A DNA stretch of 64,000 nucleotides from Coemansia sp. RSA 487 (GCA_027577595.1 JANBRJ010000001.1:124001-188000); one strand, 5' to 3'. Shown: positions 51,744 to 63,845, counted from the first letter of the stretch. A program made the numbers and translations. The notes: generated by a model from the letters alone, not told the origin.

Positions 51744-53939
51744 ATGATGAATTGGTCCTCAACAGTATTAGCTGCAATGCTATTATCCATACAAGGTGCC
51801 AGCGCCATAAAGCATGTTGCCCGCGAGGGAAACCTTGACGGTTCGCCCACCGTGTCAAAGTCGTCGACCGCGTGGCGCACGTATGCATGCATGGTCCCAT
51901 TCACAGCCTCCGACGGAACGCCCCTGCTGATGCTCTACGGCGGATCCAACAGCCAGAGCGCCCAGGATCCGCTCACAATCGCAGCTAGCGGCGAGAGCGG
52001 GCTGCATGTGTTTGATGAGAATACCAGCACATGGTATGCGCCAAAAACGGCCAATGCACCAGCTAAAGGCCCGGTCTTGCCTGGCTGCGGTGCTGCAGAC
52101 GGCAATGCCTGGGTGTACGACCCGCATTACGGCGAAACTAGCCAGAATTCAGCCCCCGTCAGCTTGCTAGACAGCGTGCATTGGAGCTGGAGCTCACCCA
52201 CAGAGGGCGGCCAGCTTCCCGTCACGCGCTTTGGTGCTGCTTTTGCCTACGTACCTTCTGGTGGCCAGTTCTACATGCATGGCGGTATCCCGTTGTCTGC
52301 CAACTCAAACGAGGCAGATGATCCGCCTGGTATTGCCAATAACCTGGACATTCTGAAGCCCACTGACCTGTCGTGGTCATATGCAAGCAACGGGCCTGCG
52401 CGCAAGTACCATTCGCTTTGCTACATTAGCTCCATCGATTCGCTTGTTTTGTTTGGTGGCTCCGATCAAAACATCGCAAGCTACAACGACGTAAAGGTCT
52501 TTGCGATAAAATCCAATACATGGCAGTACTCGCTCAAGATTAGCGGTGATGTTCCAGCCGAGCGGGTGTTGCATTCCGCTGTTTGCACAAACGACTCGAT
52601 GGTCATGTTTGGAGGCACCAATAAAGTCGGCGACACGCCCTCGGACAGCACCGTCTGGGTGCTCACAGCCAGAAACGAGGCAGAATTTACGTGGTCCAAG
52701 GCGCCCATTGCAAACACAGACCAGTACATGGGTCCCACTGCTCGTGCCGGACACTCCGCCTCTTTGCGCGATAATGGGATGTACATATACGGCGGGATTG
52801 GACCCAGCGGACAGGACAGTGTGATGTACAAGCTCGATATGACCCAGTGGAAATGGTCGCAAACAAACGTAACCGGATCAAGCCCCGGCGCAAAGGACAG
52901 CCACAACACAAAGACTGCCGTGCTCATTGCTGCAATCGTGTCATCGGTGCTCGGAATAATCACAGTAGGCATATCTGCCACAGTTATCTATCGCTTTGTA
53001 AGGCGGCGCTATGGCTTCTTTGCTCGCCACGAAGGTGAAGACGACCATGGCCACGGTGGCATTGGTAGCGACAGCGAGGATGAGGATGAGCACGATGCAA
53101 TGGTGCCTGCATATGCTGCCGGCGACTATGAACGCCGAGACACCGGAGACTCTTTGTATTTGAACCATGGTAGTGGAACATACGCCCCCAGAAATGGTGC
53201 TGTCGAAAAGCCAGGCGCTGCGATGCTCCGGGAATATAAGCCCGACGCTGGTGACTTGATTGCCGTTGATGACAACACATTGACCAAACAAACCAGCACC
53301 GGTCTCCATTCTCCTGCAGATCGTACCGAACCATTGAACGGCGAATCCGACATGGCAACGCCTGCAAGCATCGGCACTGAGCAGGGACTGCTCCCAGCCG
53401 TACTAGCTGCCGGTAGCATGCCAAGTAGCCCTAGCAGCCGTATGCTGGACACCATGCGGGCGCACGCGCGTTCGTTGAGCACTAGACTTGCGCCGTCACG
53501 GTTTTCGGCGGCATTCGGCGACAGCACACCTATTGGAACCGACACACTACCACCGACTGCAGCAACTGTTGGTCGCGCAAGACGTGCAGGCACGTCGGCA
53601 TCCACAGCACACCCGCGCCGTAGGTCAGCATACGCCAATCAGAAGCGAGCGGTGAACATCTTTGGCCACGACCAGGTGCGGATGGAAAATGAGTACCGCC
53701 ATGCGGAAGCCATTAATGATATTCTTTTGTCGGAACAACCAATCCCTGCTTGGTTGCGCGAGGCGGTGGCACAGGCACGACAAGCCAACAGTGAGGCGGA
53801 TAATGGCCGGCAAGATCACATGTCTGAAGGCAGCCCAGCGGAACAGCGCGGTGGTCGCTCTGCAAGCGATGCAAATATGTCAACATCAAACTCGCCGACA
53901 CGCACAGCGTTTAAAGTAGTTAACAACACTGGTATGTGA
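51744..53939 (+). CDS. kelch-repeat single-pass membrane protein
   Basis: This 731-residue protein has a signal peptide (about 1-22) and an extracellular beta-propeller of kelch-type repeats at about 45-385 (LYGGSNSQ, YMHGGIPL, VLFGGSD, VMFGGTNKV, YIYGGIGPSGQ). One TM lies at about 391-414 (starting AVLIAAIVSSVLGIITVGIS) with a basic stop-transfer (RFVRRRYGFF). A cytosolic tail of about 315 residues is rich in Ser, Thr and acidic residues. Each kelch repeat is a blade of a propeller that binds proteins or sugars. The layout resembles fungal wall-sensor or attractin-like proteins, but I cannot assign an ortholog. An ATG pair at 51744/51747 marks the start; the first is used. Confidence 0.87.
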   Translation: MMNWSSTVLAAMLLSIQGASAIKHVAREGNLDGSPTVSKSSTAWRTYACMVPFTASDGTPLLMLYGGSNSQSAQDPLTIAASGESGLHVFDENTSTWYAPKTANAPAKGPVLPGCGAADGNAWVYDPHYGETSQNSAPVSLLDSVHWSWSSPTEGGQLPVTRFGAAFAYVPSGGQFYMHGGIPLSANSNEADDPPGIANNLDILKPTDLSWSYASNGPARKYHSLCYISSIDSLVLFGGSDQNIASYNDVKVFAIKSNTWQYSLKISGDVPAERVLHSAVCTNDSMVMFGGTNKVGDTPSDSTVWVLTARNEAEFTWSKAPIANTDQYMGPTARAGHSASLRDNGMYIYGGIGPSGQDSVMYKLDMTQWKWSQTNVTGSSPGAKDSHNTKTAVLIAAIVSSVLGIITVGISATVIYRFVRRRYGFFARHEGEDDHGHGGIGSDSEDEDEHDAMVPAYAAGDYERRDTGDSLYLNHGSGTYAPRNGAVEKPGAAMLREYKPDAGDLIAVDDNTLTKQTSTGLHSPADRTEPLNGESDMATPASIGTEQGLLPAVLAAGSMPSSPSSRMLDTMRAHARSLSTRLAPSRFSAAFGDSTPIGTDTLPPTAATVGRARRAGTSASTAHPRRRSAYANQKRAVNIFGHDQVRMENEYRHAEAINDILLSEQPIPAWLREAVAQARQANSEADNGRQDHMSEGSPAEQRGGRSASDANMSTSNSPTRTAFKVVNNTGM

Positions 53940-54931
53940 TCGCCGGAATTGCCATATGTATAGATGTTTAATTAAATAATACACGAAATTGAACAAGGGC
54001 CCACTGATCCATTTCTGGTTGACACGCATAAAATAAAGGCTTTCATCCATTTCTTTGGTGTAACACCGGCCTTGAAACAAATGTTGCACAAGTACTGGCA
54101 GGTCTTGATAAATAAAAACATACTCCGCACCGGACAGATTTTGCAATTTTATTTGCAACGGATCAGTAGTATAAAAAAGTACATTGGGTAATATCGAAAT
54201 ATCAGCTAATTTCCAGCTGACAATTTTCAAGACACCAAGCCGACAGTAGCTGAACGACAAGACTAGAAAATACCCAGATTTGAAATAACGATCTACATTT
54301 TCTAAATTTATCTACAGCCTGATAGCTCCAAAAATACATATTGATCTGCTTGGGTTTTCCCTTACCGAACAAAAAAAGTGGTATTTTTAAACGCTTTCGT
54401 CATCAATCCATATTCGCATTACTTGTTAAAGCACATTCTTAATTAAAATTGGGATAGGTGGAATCATTCCGATTTTGCTGTAACACAAAGGTGGCTATCC
54501 ATTCCAATAAATCTCTTGGCTGTTTTTTCACAGTCCTTTTAAAAAATATCTACAAATAGAAACCCAGAAAAAAAGTACAGGATTGGACAGCTCTAGCACG
54601 CAAGAAAAAACATTTTTTCACAGTCACTTGAACGCTATCGTTTACCGGCAAATTCCGCCATATAGGAATATAAATAGCTTTCTTCATGACAACGACCATC
54701 TTGCATCTTGCATCTTGCTTGTAAAACAATCGACGACTCTTGGCTTACGACATTATTCTTTTCTTTTCTTGTACAAGTTTGGAAAAAATACACCAAGGAC
54801 TTTATCTGTTTAATCTGCTTTACTGGTGTCGGATCCACACTAGCCTTAAAGTTGTTTAGGAAGAAACAAGCGTAAATTTCGGTACGACAATTGACAAGAT
54901 ACAACAATTGCTCTACGACTGAGAAAGAAGA
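53940..54931. promoter_or_regulatory. intergenic region and promoter of the trypsin-like gene
   Basis: About 1 kb, AT-rich. A TATA box (TATAAATA) sits at 54669-54676. A minus-strand open frame at 53886-54257 runs into the 3' end of the kelch gene and lacks a start ATG, so it is not annotated. Confidence 0.4.
54669..54676 (+). promoter_or_regulatory. TATA box TATAAATA of the trypsin-like gene
   Basis: A consensus TATA element about 256 bases before the start codon. Its distance is plausible for a leader of about 200 bases. Strong TATA boxes are common in induced secreted-protease genes, which fits the product. Function is inferred. Confidence 0.35.
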
Positions 54932-56161
54932 ATGGTTAAAGGCATTTTTGCGTTATATGGCGCCCTAGCACTGGCATCCAGCTCAATGCTGGCATCCGCC
55001 TCGCCAGTCGGTAATTCGGGGAGCAGCAACCTCAGACCACGAATCCTTGGTGGCTCAGATGCCAGCAAGAGCGACTATCCATTTATCGTGTACTTGCAGA
55101 ACACCGCTGAGAAGACATTCTGCGGTGGATCCATTATTTCCGAGGACTGGGTCCTTACTGCCGCACACTGCATCAAGACCGCATCCGCCAGCGATATCAA
55201 AGTGTACATTGGCCAGGCTGAGTATAACCCGGATCCCTCAAAGGCCACAGCAGTATCTTCTATCACCACGCATCCGGGGTACGACGACTCCTCGATGGTC
55301 AATGACCTGTCACTGCTCAAACTGGCCAAGCCTATCACCACCAGTGGCAACTCCTCGACCATCTCGGTTGACACCACGTCTGTCGGTGATGGCGTTACAG
55401 TGACTGCCCTCGGATGGGGCTACACGTCCGAAAATGGCTCTTCTGCATCAAAGAACTTGAAAAAAGCAGATCTCAAGACACTCTCACAGGCTGAGTGTGG
55501 AGCAAAGGACACAAAGTTCACTGGGAACAACGGTGCCCGCATATGCGTGGCAGCAGACACAGGTAGTGACACTTGCCCTGGCGATTCTGGTGGCCCGTTG
55601 ATTCGTCAAGTCAATGGACAAAACGAGCTTGTCGGTGTCACAAGCTTTGGAACTGCTGGTGCTGGCCAGTCGATTTCTGTCAGCTGTGGTGGCCCTGGGA
55701 TGGTCAGCCTGTTTACTCATGTCAACTACTACAAGTCATTCATCGATTCGACTACAGGCGGACTTCGCCAGATCGAGGGATCTAAGACCAACGAAAGGTA
55801 AATATCGACTACACATATCATGTCTATCCACTTGTTTTGCATGGATGCTTTGTACCTAATGCCACATGTTATTAAGCTTTGAAACTTTTGCTAATCTATG
55901 TACATGCGTTTACATATCGCCTCCTTCCGCTTTTGGGATAGGGGCACGTCTTCTACCAACGACAATTCATCATCGGCTTCCGAAAACGAATCGCAATCAT
56001 CGTCTGACGAACTTAACATCAGCGATCTCTTGAATCTTGACTCTGAATCTTTGACCAACTCTTCCTCAGCCAATAGTTCAGGCAGCGCAGTAGAACGGCC
56101 ATATCTGATCTTTACAGCAGCCAGTGTTGTGGCTGCCATTATCGCAATCCTTGGAGTATAA
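54932..56161 (+). CDS. trypsin-like serine protease with GPI-type C-terminal tail, two exons
   Basis: Exons are 54932-55797 and 55942-56161, 361 residues when spliced. A signal peptide (about 1-23) and short propeptide precede RILGG, where activation would free the Ile N-terminus. The catalytic triad is H79 (TAAHC), D125 (NDLSLL) and S219 (GDSGGP). D213, six residues before the Ser, gives trypsin specificity for Lys/Arg. Exon 2 adds about 50 Ser/Asn/acidic residues and then a hydrophobic C-terminus (PYLIFTAASVVAAIIAILGV) like a GPI-anchor signal. Donor AAAG|GTAAAT, branch-like GCTAAT and acceptor GATAG fit in phase. Without splicing the frame stops four bases into the intron, giving a 289-residue secreted form. 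A surface-anchored protease is therefore likely; the GPI anchor is inferred. Confidence 0.88.
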
Positions 56162-56339
56162 AGCCCCCCTGCTTGAGAATCCAGATTAAAATTATTTAGA
56201 GTTGAAAGCACTGGCCCTTGTATGTTTGTTTGTTTGTTTATAAAAAGATTAAACGCTTTTCATACACGGAGATATAAAGTTGAAAAGATTAATGTCAACA
56301 CGAAAATTAGCTGGAAAATGATGTATATTGAATTGCTTA

Positions 56340-59300
56340 CTATTGTTTGCTGTCTCTGCGCGCAAATTGCTCATCGATGCGGCGCATCCAGCTCAGGACA
56401 TCAGAATGCTTTTGTGCGACAGAAGTCTCCAGCCTTAGCAACCGCTGGCGCAAGTATGCATTTTCTTCCTTGAGCGTGTTTATCTGCTCGATTTCACTGT
56501 GTCCATACTCGTCGCGACCAGTCACCATTTCTACACGGCCACCGTTGCTGCTGTTGTCTCCCGTGGCCGAGTCGCTGAGTCTCCTCGTACCAATATTGGA
56601 AATAATGCTTGTATCTGCATCTTTTCTCTGGGAATTTCCAATATATGGATAATGAGGATATGAATAGGGGTGGGCATGCATATTTTGCTGCTGATTTGGG
56701 TGCACATAATGATGTTGTCCGGGTCCACGACTAACATTTGGACTTCCAACTTGCATTGACGATGCCATGGTTGGGGATCGTGTAAACTGGGCTATCGATG
56801 GCAGTGGTGTGTGGGGAGCTGCTTTATTTGCGCTATTTGGTAGCCCCAGATTAGCAGCCTGCGTCTTTGGCGAGCATGCCATTCTAGGAGGCGAACGTGT
56901 GATCCGTTGGTGCTGATAATAAGGCGTCCCATGGATACGATTTGCAGCGGTTCTTGGAGATCTGGCATGTGGATAAGGATTAGAGCTGTTGTTTGGCATG
57001 CCTGGTGGTGGTGGAAGAACCGCACCGCCACCATATTCAGGACGGCGGCGCTTTGACAAATGCGATATATTTGTGCTGCCTGGTGTGTTGGGGCCACTTG
57101 CTGCGGCAGGTCGAAAGTGTCTGTCATTTCGGTCGTCAAGAAGCCGAGATGGGAGGCTGTGAGACATTGGCTGAGATATCACTGAGAGAGACGACGAACT
57201 TTGCATCTGGACATCTATGCTGCGTGGACTGTCTGCGATCATTGCTTCTGGCACTGCACCCCGCATTCCGCTCACAGATACAGGAGGAGAGGGCGATAGT
57301 GTTGGGGAAAATACCTCCTCGCCTTCGGGGCTTTCCCCTGCCATAATTGCATCTTTTGTGGGAGAAGAGATCGATGGCAATACAACACCTTGGCCGGAAG
57401 CAACCTTGTCTGGCGCTTGGAGTTTAAAATCCTCTGATTTTTCAAACAAGCCGCCCCCAGAAACAACAGTGGCATTGCCAGTATCTGTGCGATATGCCTC
57501 GTTATTTCCAAATGCAATGTCGAGATCATACTGAAGTGTACGAATTTCATCTGCAGCTTCTTCTTGCATCACGTCGCAAAATGAAGCAAACTCAGCTGTG
57601 TTGAAAATAGGATGGTTTAAAATGCCATCTGATCCAAAACGGTCTTCAGGCAATTGGTTGGCGCAGCATTTAAGCATAGCAGCATCCTACAAAATCGAAA
57701 ATCGAAAATCAAAAAGAAAAAAGAATACATGTTAATAGCCAGTCCTCCAATGGAAAAAGAAGGACATTCATTGTAAAAATAGACATTGCATAAAGAACTG
57801 AAGCCAAGCCTGTTGATCTTTTTTTTTGCTATCATTCAACAGATAATGTGGATTTGCCACGCACACGACATGCGTAATTACAAGGAAAGTCAAAGCATTT
57901 TGGCACATGTGTTTGTGCAACTCCTGGGTCAAACAGGAAAATATGGAACCAAGCAGACCATCAAAGGGAACTTGGGATAGATCGACCATTTTTTCAACAG
58001 GGCAACGCATTAAACATCAACAGCATGGAAATGGTGAGTACAGAAATAAAAGACATTGTTATTGCAAAAGCAAAAGGAGAAGCCCTCAGATTAAAGGAGC
58101 AGCTGCACCAGCGAATGGACTCAATGCTAGTAACATCATCTATGCACCAATGCATGCGCGTGTACACGTAAATACACGTGCGGAATAATACGAAATATGT
58201 CTGCATGGGGGTTGTGTTTGCTTGTCAACATGTCTGATAAACCCTTTTATCTGTATGTCATACATGCATCTGAATGCGTTTTCTGTCTGCAGGTTTTTTG
58301 GATGCTAAAAATATAACAACAGCCACCGTGTCAATTTTTTGATGTCAACAAAAATGGCATTTGCGTTTTAAGGTGTGCATTTACCGTGTGCAGGGGAGCA
58401 TAAACAAACATTCAGCATGCAGGCCATGTCATCGTATATGCAATGGCAAAAGTTTTGCTGCCAATGAAATGAAAATTGCATGGGGAGGGGAGGAAACTCA
58501 TAGGCGTTCAACATGTGATATGGCTGCAATGGATGGAATGAGCCACGCAGCAGACCATCAAAAAATTATATTTACCTGTAGAAGGACAATTCGCAAATCG
58601 AGCAGAAAATCAAGGAAGCGGCTCGTGTTTCGCTTTTCATCAACACTGGTGTTGTTTGGAACCGTGTTCAGCATTGTCGTTGCCCAAGGGAACACCTACA
58701 TTCGTAAAAAAATATTTGAAGTGTCAAAAAGCAGACCGCATAGTTAATTATAAGCCATTTTCCGTACTTGCAAGGAAGGTTTGTTTTAGAGCACAAGCAT
58801 CGACTGCAGAGGGCGCACAGAAAGGACCATTTGAATGGTTTTCTGAAGCAATATTCTGCGTGACGCATTGTAGTCAATGGGTGCATCAGTAAAAGTATGG
58901 TATTTGATGTACGCTGAGTCAATAAAATGAATGGCATGCCTTTCTTGGAACATTTGGAAAAGTTTAGCATTCTGACTGGAACTCCTCTCTCCACCCAATT
59001 CGTGCGGTAGCAAGAAAATATGAAATAAAAATCGACGAGTGCACTTACCGAATGCTGTAATGAGTCAGAAGGAATAACCTTGTGCCGCTGTATGCAGTGG
59101 TGTTGCTCATAATAGCCGCTATTTTCAGGAGCCAGAACGGAAAGTCGATCCATTGGCTCGCTATCAGCTAGAGGCACTAGAATGTTACTGCTGCTGCCTA
59201 TTCTCTCCGCACTGTTATCATTACCACGTGGCATACGCGGATCATGATGGCTGAGGCTCTCCGATTCTCTGTGGATGCCCAATTGCTGCTGTGCGCGGTC

Positions 59301-62300
59301 AAAGGTACGCTTGCGAACAACCCTATATTTTGAATGTGTTCATTTGCAAAAACAAAAAAAACGCACACTTTTGTGATGATTTTGTTAAATACCAATATAT
59401 ATTTCGCTGAAAGAAAACATGCTTATTTGCCACAAACATAATGGTACCGCTTGTTGCAATTACAGCGCTTAAAGATCTGCAACAGCACAGTACGGATGCT
59501 TGCAAAGGGAAACCACGAATATCGGATAAGCAAGTCACGAAATGGATAAATAAATACTAACAGCGGAGGGGGGTGTAGAACAGAAAATAAAGATATCCAA
59601 TGAGAAATCACCAGTCTATACTAGTATTTACGTATTAGGCAAGGATCGATGCCTTAGGAGCAACATTAATTCCAAATCTGAACAGGTCATACGGAATTGG
59701 GAATGCCTGGTGTCATTCAGTTAAGAATTGGAAAAAAATAAGCCGCATGTTACAATAGTCGATTACCACTTATGGTGATAAGGCAAAGAAAACCCAGCGC
59801 ACATGCAATTCAAAGCAAGCAAATTGATATGGATAATCTACTAGCCTCAATAACGACTGAGAAATGCAATTGGTCAATAAATCCGCTCACACATACTAGC
59901 TCAGGCTGTAAGCTTGAGAATAAGAGTCATAAAGGCGCAAAAATTGGCAGTGTTTCATCAAAAAACACCAAGGAACCGTGCACATAATTCTTTTTAGGTG
60001 ATCATATGATCATAAGGCGCTGCGGCGATAAATATGCAAATGTTGGACTTACCTCTCTATTGGCAGCATCTCGGGTGGTAGAAGATCCCGCACCAAATCC
60101 AGACGTTCATCAGCGGATACACGCCCCGATTCAATTGCAACCGCAGGAAGCCCAGTGCTGTTCCTTCTGGCATCCAGCCCTGGCGATGTAGACATGTCCG
60201 GGCTATTTGGGGCTGACGGAATGACAAGCATGTTTTGCCATGACGCATTGGCAAACGTGGGCTCCGGCTGCTCTGCAATGTGCCAGCGATAAAAGAGCAG
60301 TGTCGCCAGAGCATTCCATGCGCAGAAAAGAGGGTTCCGAGAACGAATGATGCTAAACTATATATGAAAACAAGAGCCAGCGCAAAAAGAGAGATCAAAA
60401 ATTAGTATACCATACTTGGACAGATCCCTTCATGTGAAAACATTAGGTTGGCAAGGAAGAAAGTGCAAGCATCATCTATTCTGTACACATATGCTTTCTT
60501 AGAAACAGGAGGTGCCATTGTGAGAAAGACATGTGGGAGTATGATATGAAGCATTCTCTCTCCACATCAAGAATGCTACAACCGCACTGGATGCAGATCG
60601 TTAGAACAACGACTAGAGTACAAAAGCGGCATGAATTCTAGCATTGTTAGCAGAAAAAAGACACATGACATATCTGGGGAAAATAGAAATTAAAGCCAAG
60701 ATTGTTTAATTGCATTGGCAAGATTCAACAAACAACTAACTGTTCATTGTTATTTGCAAAGCATATTTAACTCACACAGGATGGTGAGATGCGCTGCCAG
60801 GCAAATATAATGATAACCTAGAGGGAAAATATTTAGGCGTTTTCATTTTGACAGCAGAGAGCAAAATAATGATCCCAAGACGCAATATGGAAGACGTCTG
60901 CATATCAGGTGGGATAGATTGCTATTCTTAGTTAATTAAAGCTGCATCGCACAAGACATGATAGTTGAAGATGTGTGTGCCAAGATCTGGCGCCAAGAGG
61001 AATAAATATAGTGTGCTCAAATAGACGAGAACCTGTTGCGGCAATCAAGGATATGCCTTTCCGCTATCTGCGTTCATTTTTTGATTATAAATTCCACAAT
61101 ACCGCACACTCGTGATGCGAACAGATAGACATCCTTTTTTTTGCCTTCTCATTTAGCATCAGAATTATTTAGCCTGGAGTAGTGAATTCAAACTACTGCT
61201 TCTAATAGATATGAGATCAGGCTGCAAGGAGCAAATGCAAAGACAGCTCAACTGACCTGTGCGTACAGCCAGCCGGCAACAAAATTTTTGGAAAAATATG
61301 CCATGCAGATTTTTTTCAAAAGCATCATATGAGACATGATGCATTTTAGAAGATTCTGATGAAAAGGAAAAGAAGTGAATGGCGTCTGTGACATCCTTTT
61401 TGTTCATTCTCACGTTCTTTCTGCGCAGCAAGGAATGGGAGGCAATACATAAAAATAGGCAAAACAGGAAATAATGCCGCTCATTGTATGGATATTGCCC
61501 ATCATGGCCATTCTGCAGGTGATTCCACCAGTCCGCAGAATAAACATTGCGGGTGAACAACAATTGCACATGCATTGTTAAAATAATGGAGAAAGGGTAA
61601 GCATGTCATACGTTTTTTGTCATTCAACACAGGGGGAGGGGAACAGAGCAAAAGAACAAGACTAGCAGCTTGTTGTAGTGCTATAGTTGTTTACCAGACG
61701 CTGTCGGCGTCAATGGGGGGTTGGGTGGAAGAAACAAGGGGTGCAACAGCAATAAAAATAGCATACAAACGCACACTAATTCATCCTCTTTGCATCTTGA
61801 GATGCACCAGGAACAATAGGAAATGATGTTGACACAGCAAGTCCAAATAATAAAAGCCGAAGGAAATAGATATGAGAGCAAGCTATTTGCGCGCTCCTTC
61901 AGCTGCAGTCATGGCAAGAAGACATTATGGACGCAGGTTGGGAGAACAATATCAATTATAATGGCATATGATGTGCAAAGGAAGTGGCCGAACAGTATTT
62001 CATATACATTACCTGCTGTCGTGAAGCTGTTCCAGAAAGTGCTCCGGCACCTTGCTCTGGGCGTGCACCAGCAGCAGAGTTTGTGGTCAGCGATATGCGC
62101 AGGACTGAAGATGGCAGGCGGGGCGCCATTGTGCTTGAAGCAAAGCGTGCGTCCATCATACGCAACCCAACAACATCGGTTGCATCGGTCCATGTGCTTA
62201 TAGCAATTGTAAACAGAAAACGGGCGGCATTTGGCGCCCATCCGCTACTTTGTAGCCATCGAAGCTGCCACTCCAGCTCCATTGGCTCAGACAATCTAAC

Positions 62301-63845
62301 TGGGTACTGGGGCGAATGTGATCCAGAGTGCAGTTGCTGCTCCTGCGCGTGATATGTGTGTGTTTGGTTATGATAGCGAGTATAGGAGTATGGAGGCTGC
62401 TGGTGCGGGAAAATAGGGCCATATTGGCGTTGTTGTTGCTGGTAATTGTAGTGTCTGAAATGGTTGCTGTTGTTGTAGGATGATGCAAGAGCTGGTGTGG
62501 GATACATGATGGATGACGGCATTATTGGACCAGTTGATCCACTGCCGGAACCTATACTATCGAAGCCCTGCGTCTCGGGTATGTATGCGCGGGGCTGGAA
62601 TTTATCGCGGCGTGGATAGTTGCGCAGGATCTCGTCCCACTTGGCCTGATAGCGTGTTCCTTCCTTTGGAGAGACCATATCTGGATTGTTGCCGGTCTGT
62701 ATCCTCCACAGGCAGATGACGCTGCCCATATGGTCGCGTAGAATGTCCGGCACGTAGCTCTTTTTTGTGTTGATTTTGTTGACAAGATCGATTTCAAAAA
62801 GCCAGTCGAGATAGTCGATAAGTTTGTCCTCAGTGACGGTAAAGTCCATGCTGTGCTCCTTGCAATAGCGGACCCACAGGGCAGCACGCCACGCATAGAT
62901 GGACCGAGTCTTTTTGGAAATAAACTCGCAGTTCTCGTAAAGCTCTTGAGACTCTTTTAGATCTACACAATTGAGTTTTGGTTAATAAAACAAAATAATT
63001 ATTTGCTTAGCAGCAAGACAATACATGCTTCATAGTGCCGAATATTGTGCAACTTTTGGTTTTTTTTGAGGTTGCCATTTTCTGAGTACTCTCATTCATT
63101 ATCGGCAGAACAACAGAGTGCACAAGCCATTGTCGTTTTGTGGGAAAAGGAAAGACATTTCCTGTAATAAGCAATATCTCTAATGTAATATTGTATTGTG
63201 GCTGTTGTTCAGCAAACCCAGCAATCGGAGTCAAACAAAGAGGAAGAGAAGCTGAAGCCTCTTTCCTCTATTCTTGGCTAGCAATAGGATGGAGGCATAA
63301 CTAATCATCCAAGCGAGATAAAAAATGAGGAGGGCACGCGAACAAGGAAAAATTTTATCCACCAAATTACTAAATGATAGTCCTCTCAGTTACAGGAGAG
63401 AAAAGGGCCTGTGTGGCGTCCTCGATAAAACAAAACAAAAAACAGATGCAAGATTAATATCTGGTATAGCACCATAAAGAGAGCGAATAGATACTACTCT
63501 TGTTGATATTGGCATCGCCAAAAAGCACAGCAAGCATGCTCTTGCAGCCATGATGCTCTATGGCTTAGCAAGTTAGGTCTGTTTCAGAGAGCACACATAT
63601 TGGTGGAAGGGAAGGAGAGCGAAAGCGGCAACGATCTGGTCAAAGAGAATGCATTGGATGTAATGTAAAGCAAAGAAGGCAGGATATGGTGCCGATGAAT
63701 TGCTCTTTTCTCTTTTTATATTATTCTCTCGGAGCAAGCGCACAAAATACAGTAGGTTTGTGCATTGAGCCCATGCTGTTGAACAAAGCATCTGTGTCGT
63801 TGCAGCAACAATAGCGTTCGTACCTTGCTTAGAATACAGAGCCAT
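56340..63845 (-). CDS. Ndc10/Crypton-type tyrosine-recombinase-like DNA-binding protein, six exons (copy 2)
   Basis: Exons on the minus strand: 63845-63824, 62962-62013, 60357-60053, 59322-59049, 58695-58576 and 57686-56340; 1005 residues, all phases consistent. It is a diverged paralog of the gene at 25607-32893. Both have a tiny first exon followed by a phase-1 intron, the N-terminal core-binding-like domain (here LWVRYCKEHS and YLDWLFEIDL), then NPLFCAWNALATLLFYRWHI and PSDSLQHSVFPW; exons 5-6 read DLRIVLLQ then DAAMLKCC where copy 1 reads ELRIVLLQDVAF. A C-terminal coiled coil (about 957-1000) is shared. No catalytic H-x-x-R/Tyr set is seen, so a DNA-binding or architectural role is more likely than recombination. 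Introns are 861, 1655, 730, 353 and 889 nt. Long Pro/Gln-rich linkers separate the domains. Targets unknown. Confidence 0.85.
60358..62012 (-). other. second intron of Ndc10-like copy 2, 1655 nt
   Basis: The donor CAG|GTAATG and acceptor CATATATAG are exact with respect to reading phase. Copy 1 has its corresponding splice at the same residue boundary (before the R-x-x-NPL stretch) with only 206 nt. No nested gene, RNA or repeat is recognised inside; a further small exon cannot be excluded. Confidence 0.7.
62963..63823 (-). other. first intron of Ndc10-like copy 2, 861 nt
   Basis: The donor AAG|GTACGA follows a 22-base coding exon beginning ATGGCT. The acceptor is TTGTGTAG. The phase-1 join gives MALYSKQ then DLKESQELYENC, matching copy 1. 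No gene is visible inside. Confidence 0.65.

Noticed and set aside
53886-54257. Minus-strand open frame of about 124 codons beside the kelch gene.
   Set aside because: No ATG at its start, overlap with the 3' end of the kelch coding region, and no recognisable domain.
56340-57686. A stand-alone minus-strand gene of about 445 codons.
   Set aside because: An acceptor stands at its beginning, and the joined residues DLRIVLLQ then DAAMLKCC match ELRIVLLQDVAF of copy 1. It is the last exon of the six-exon gene.
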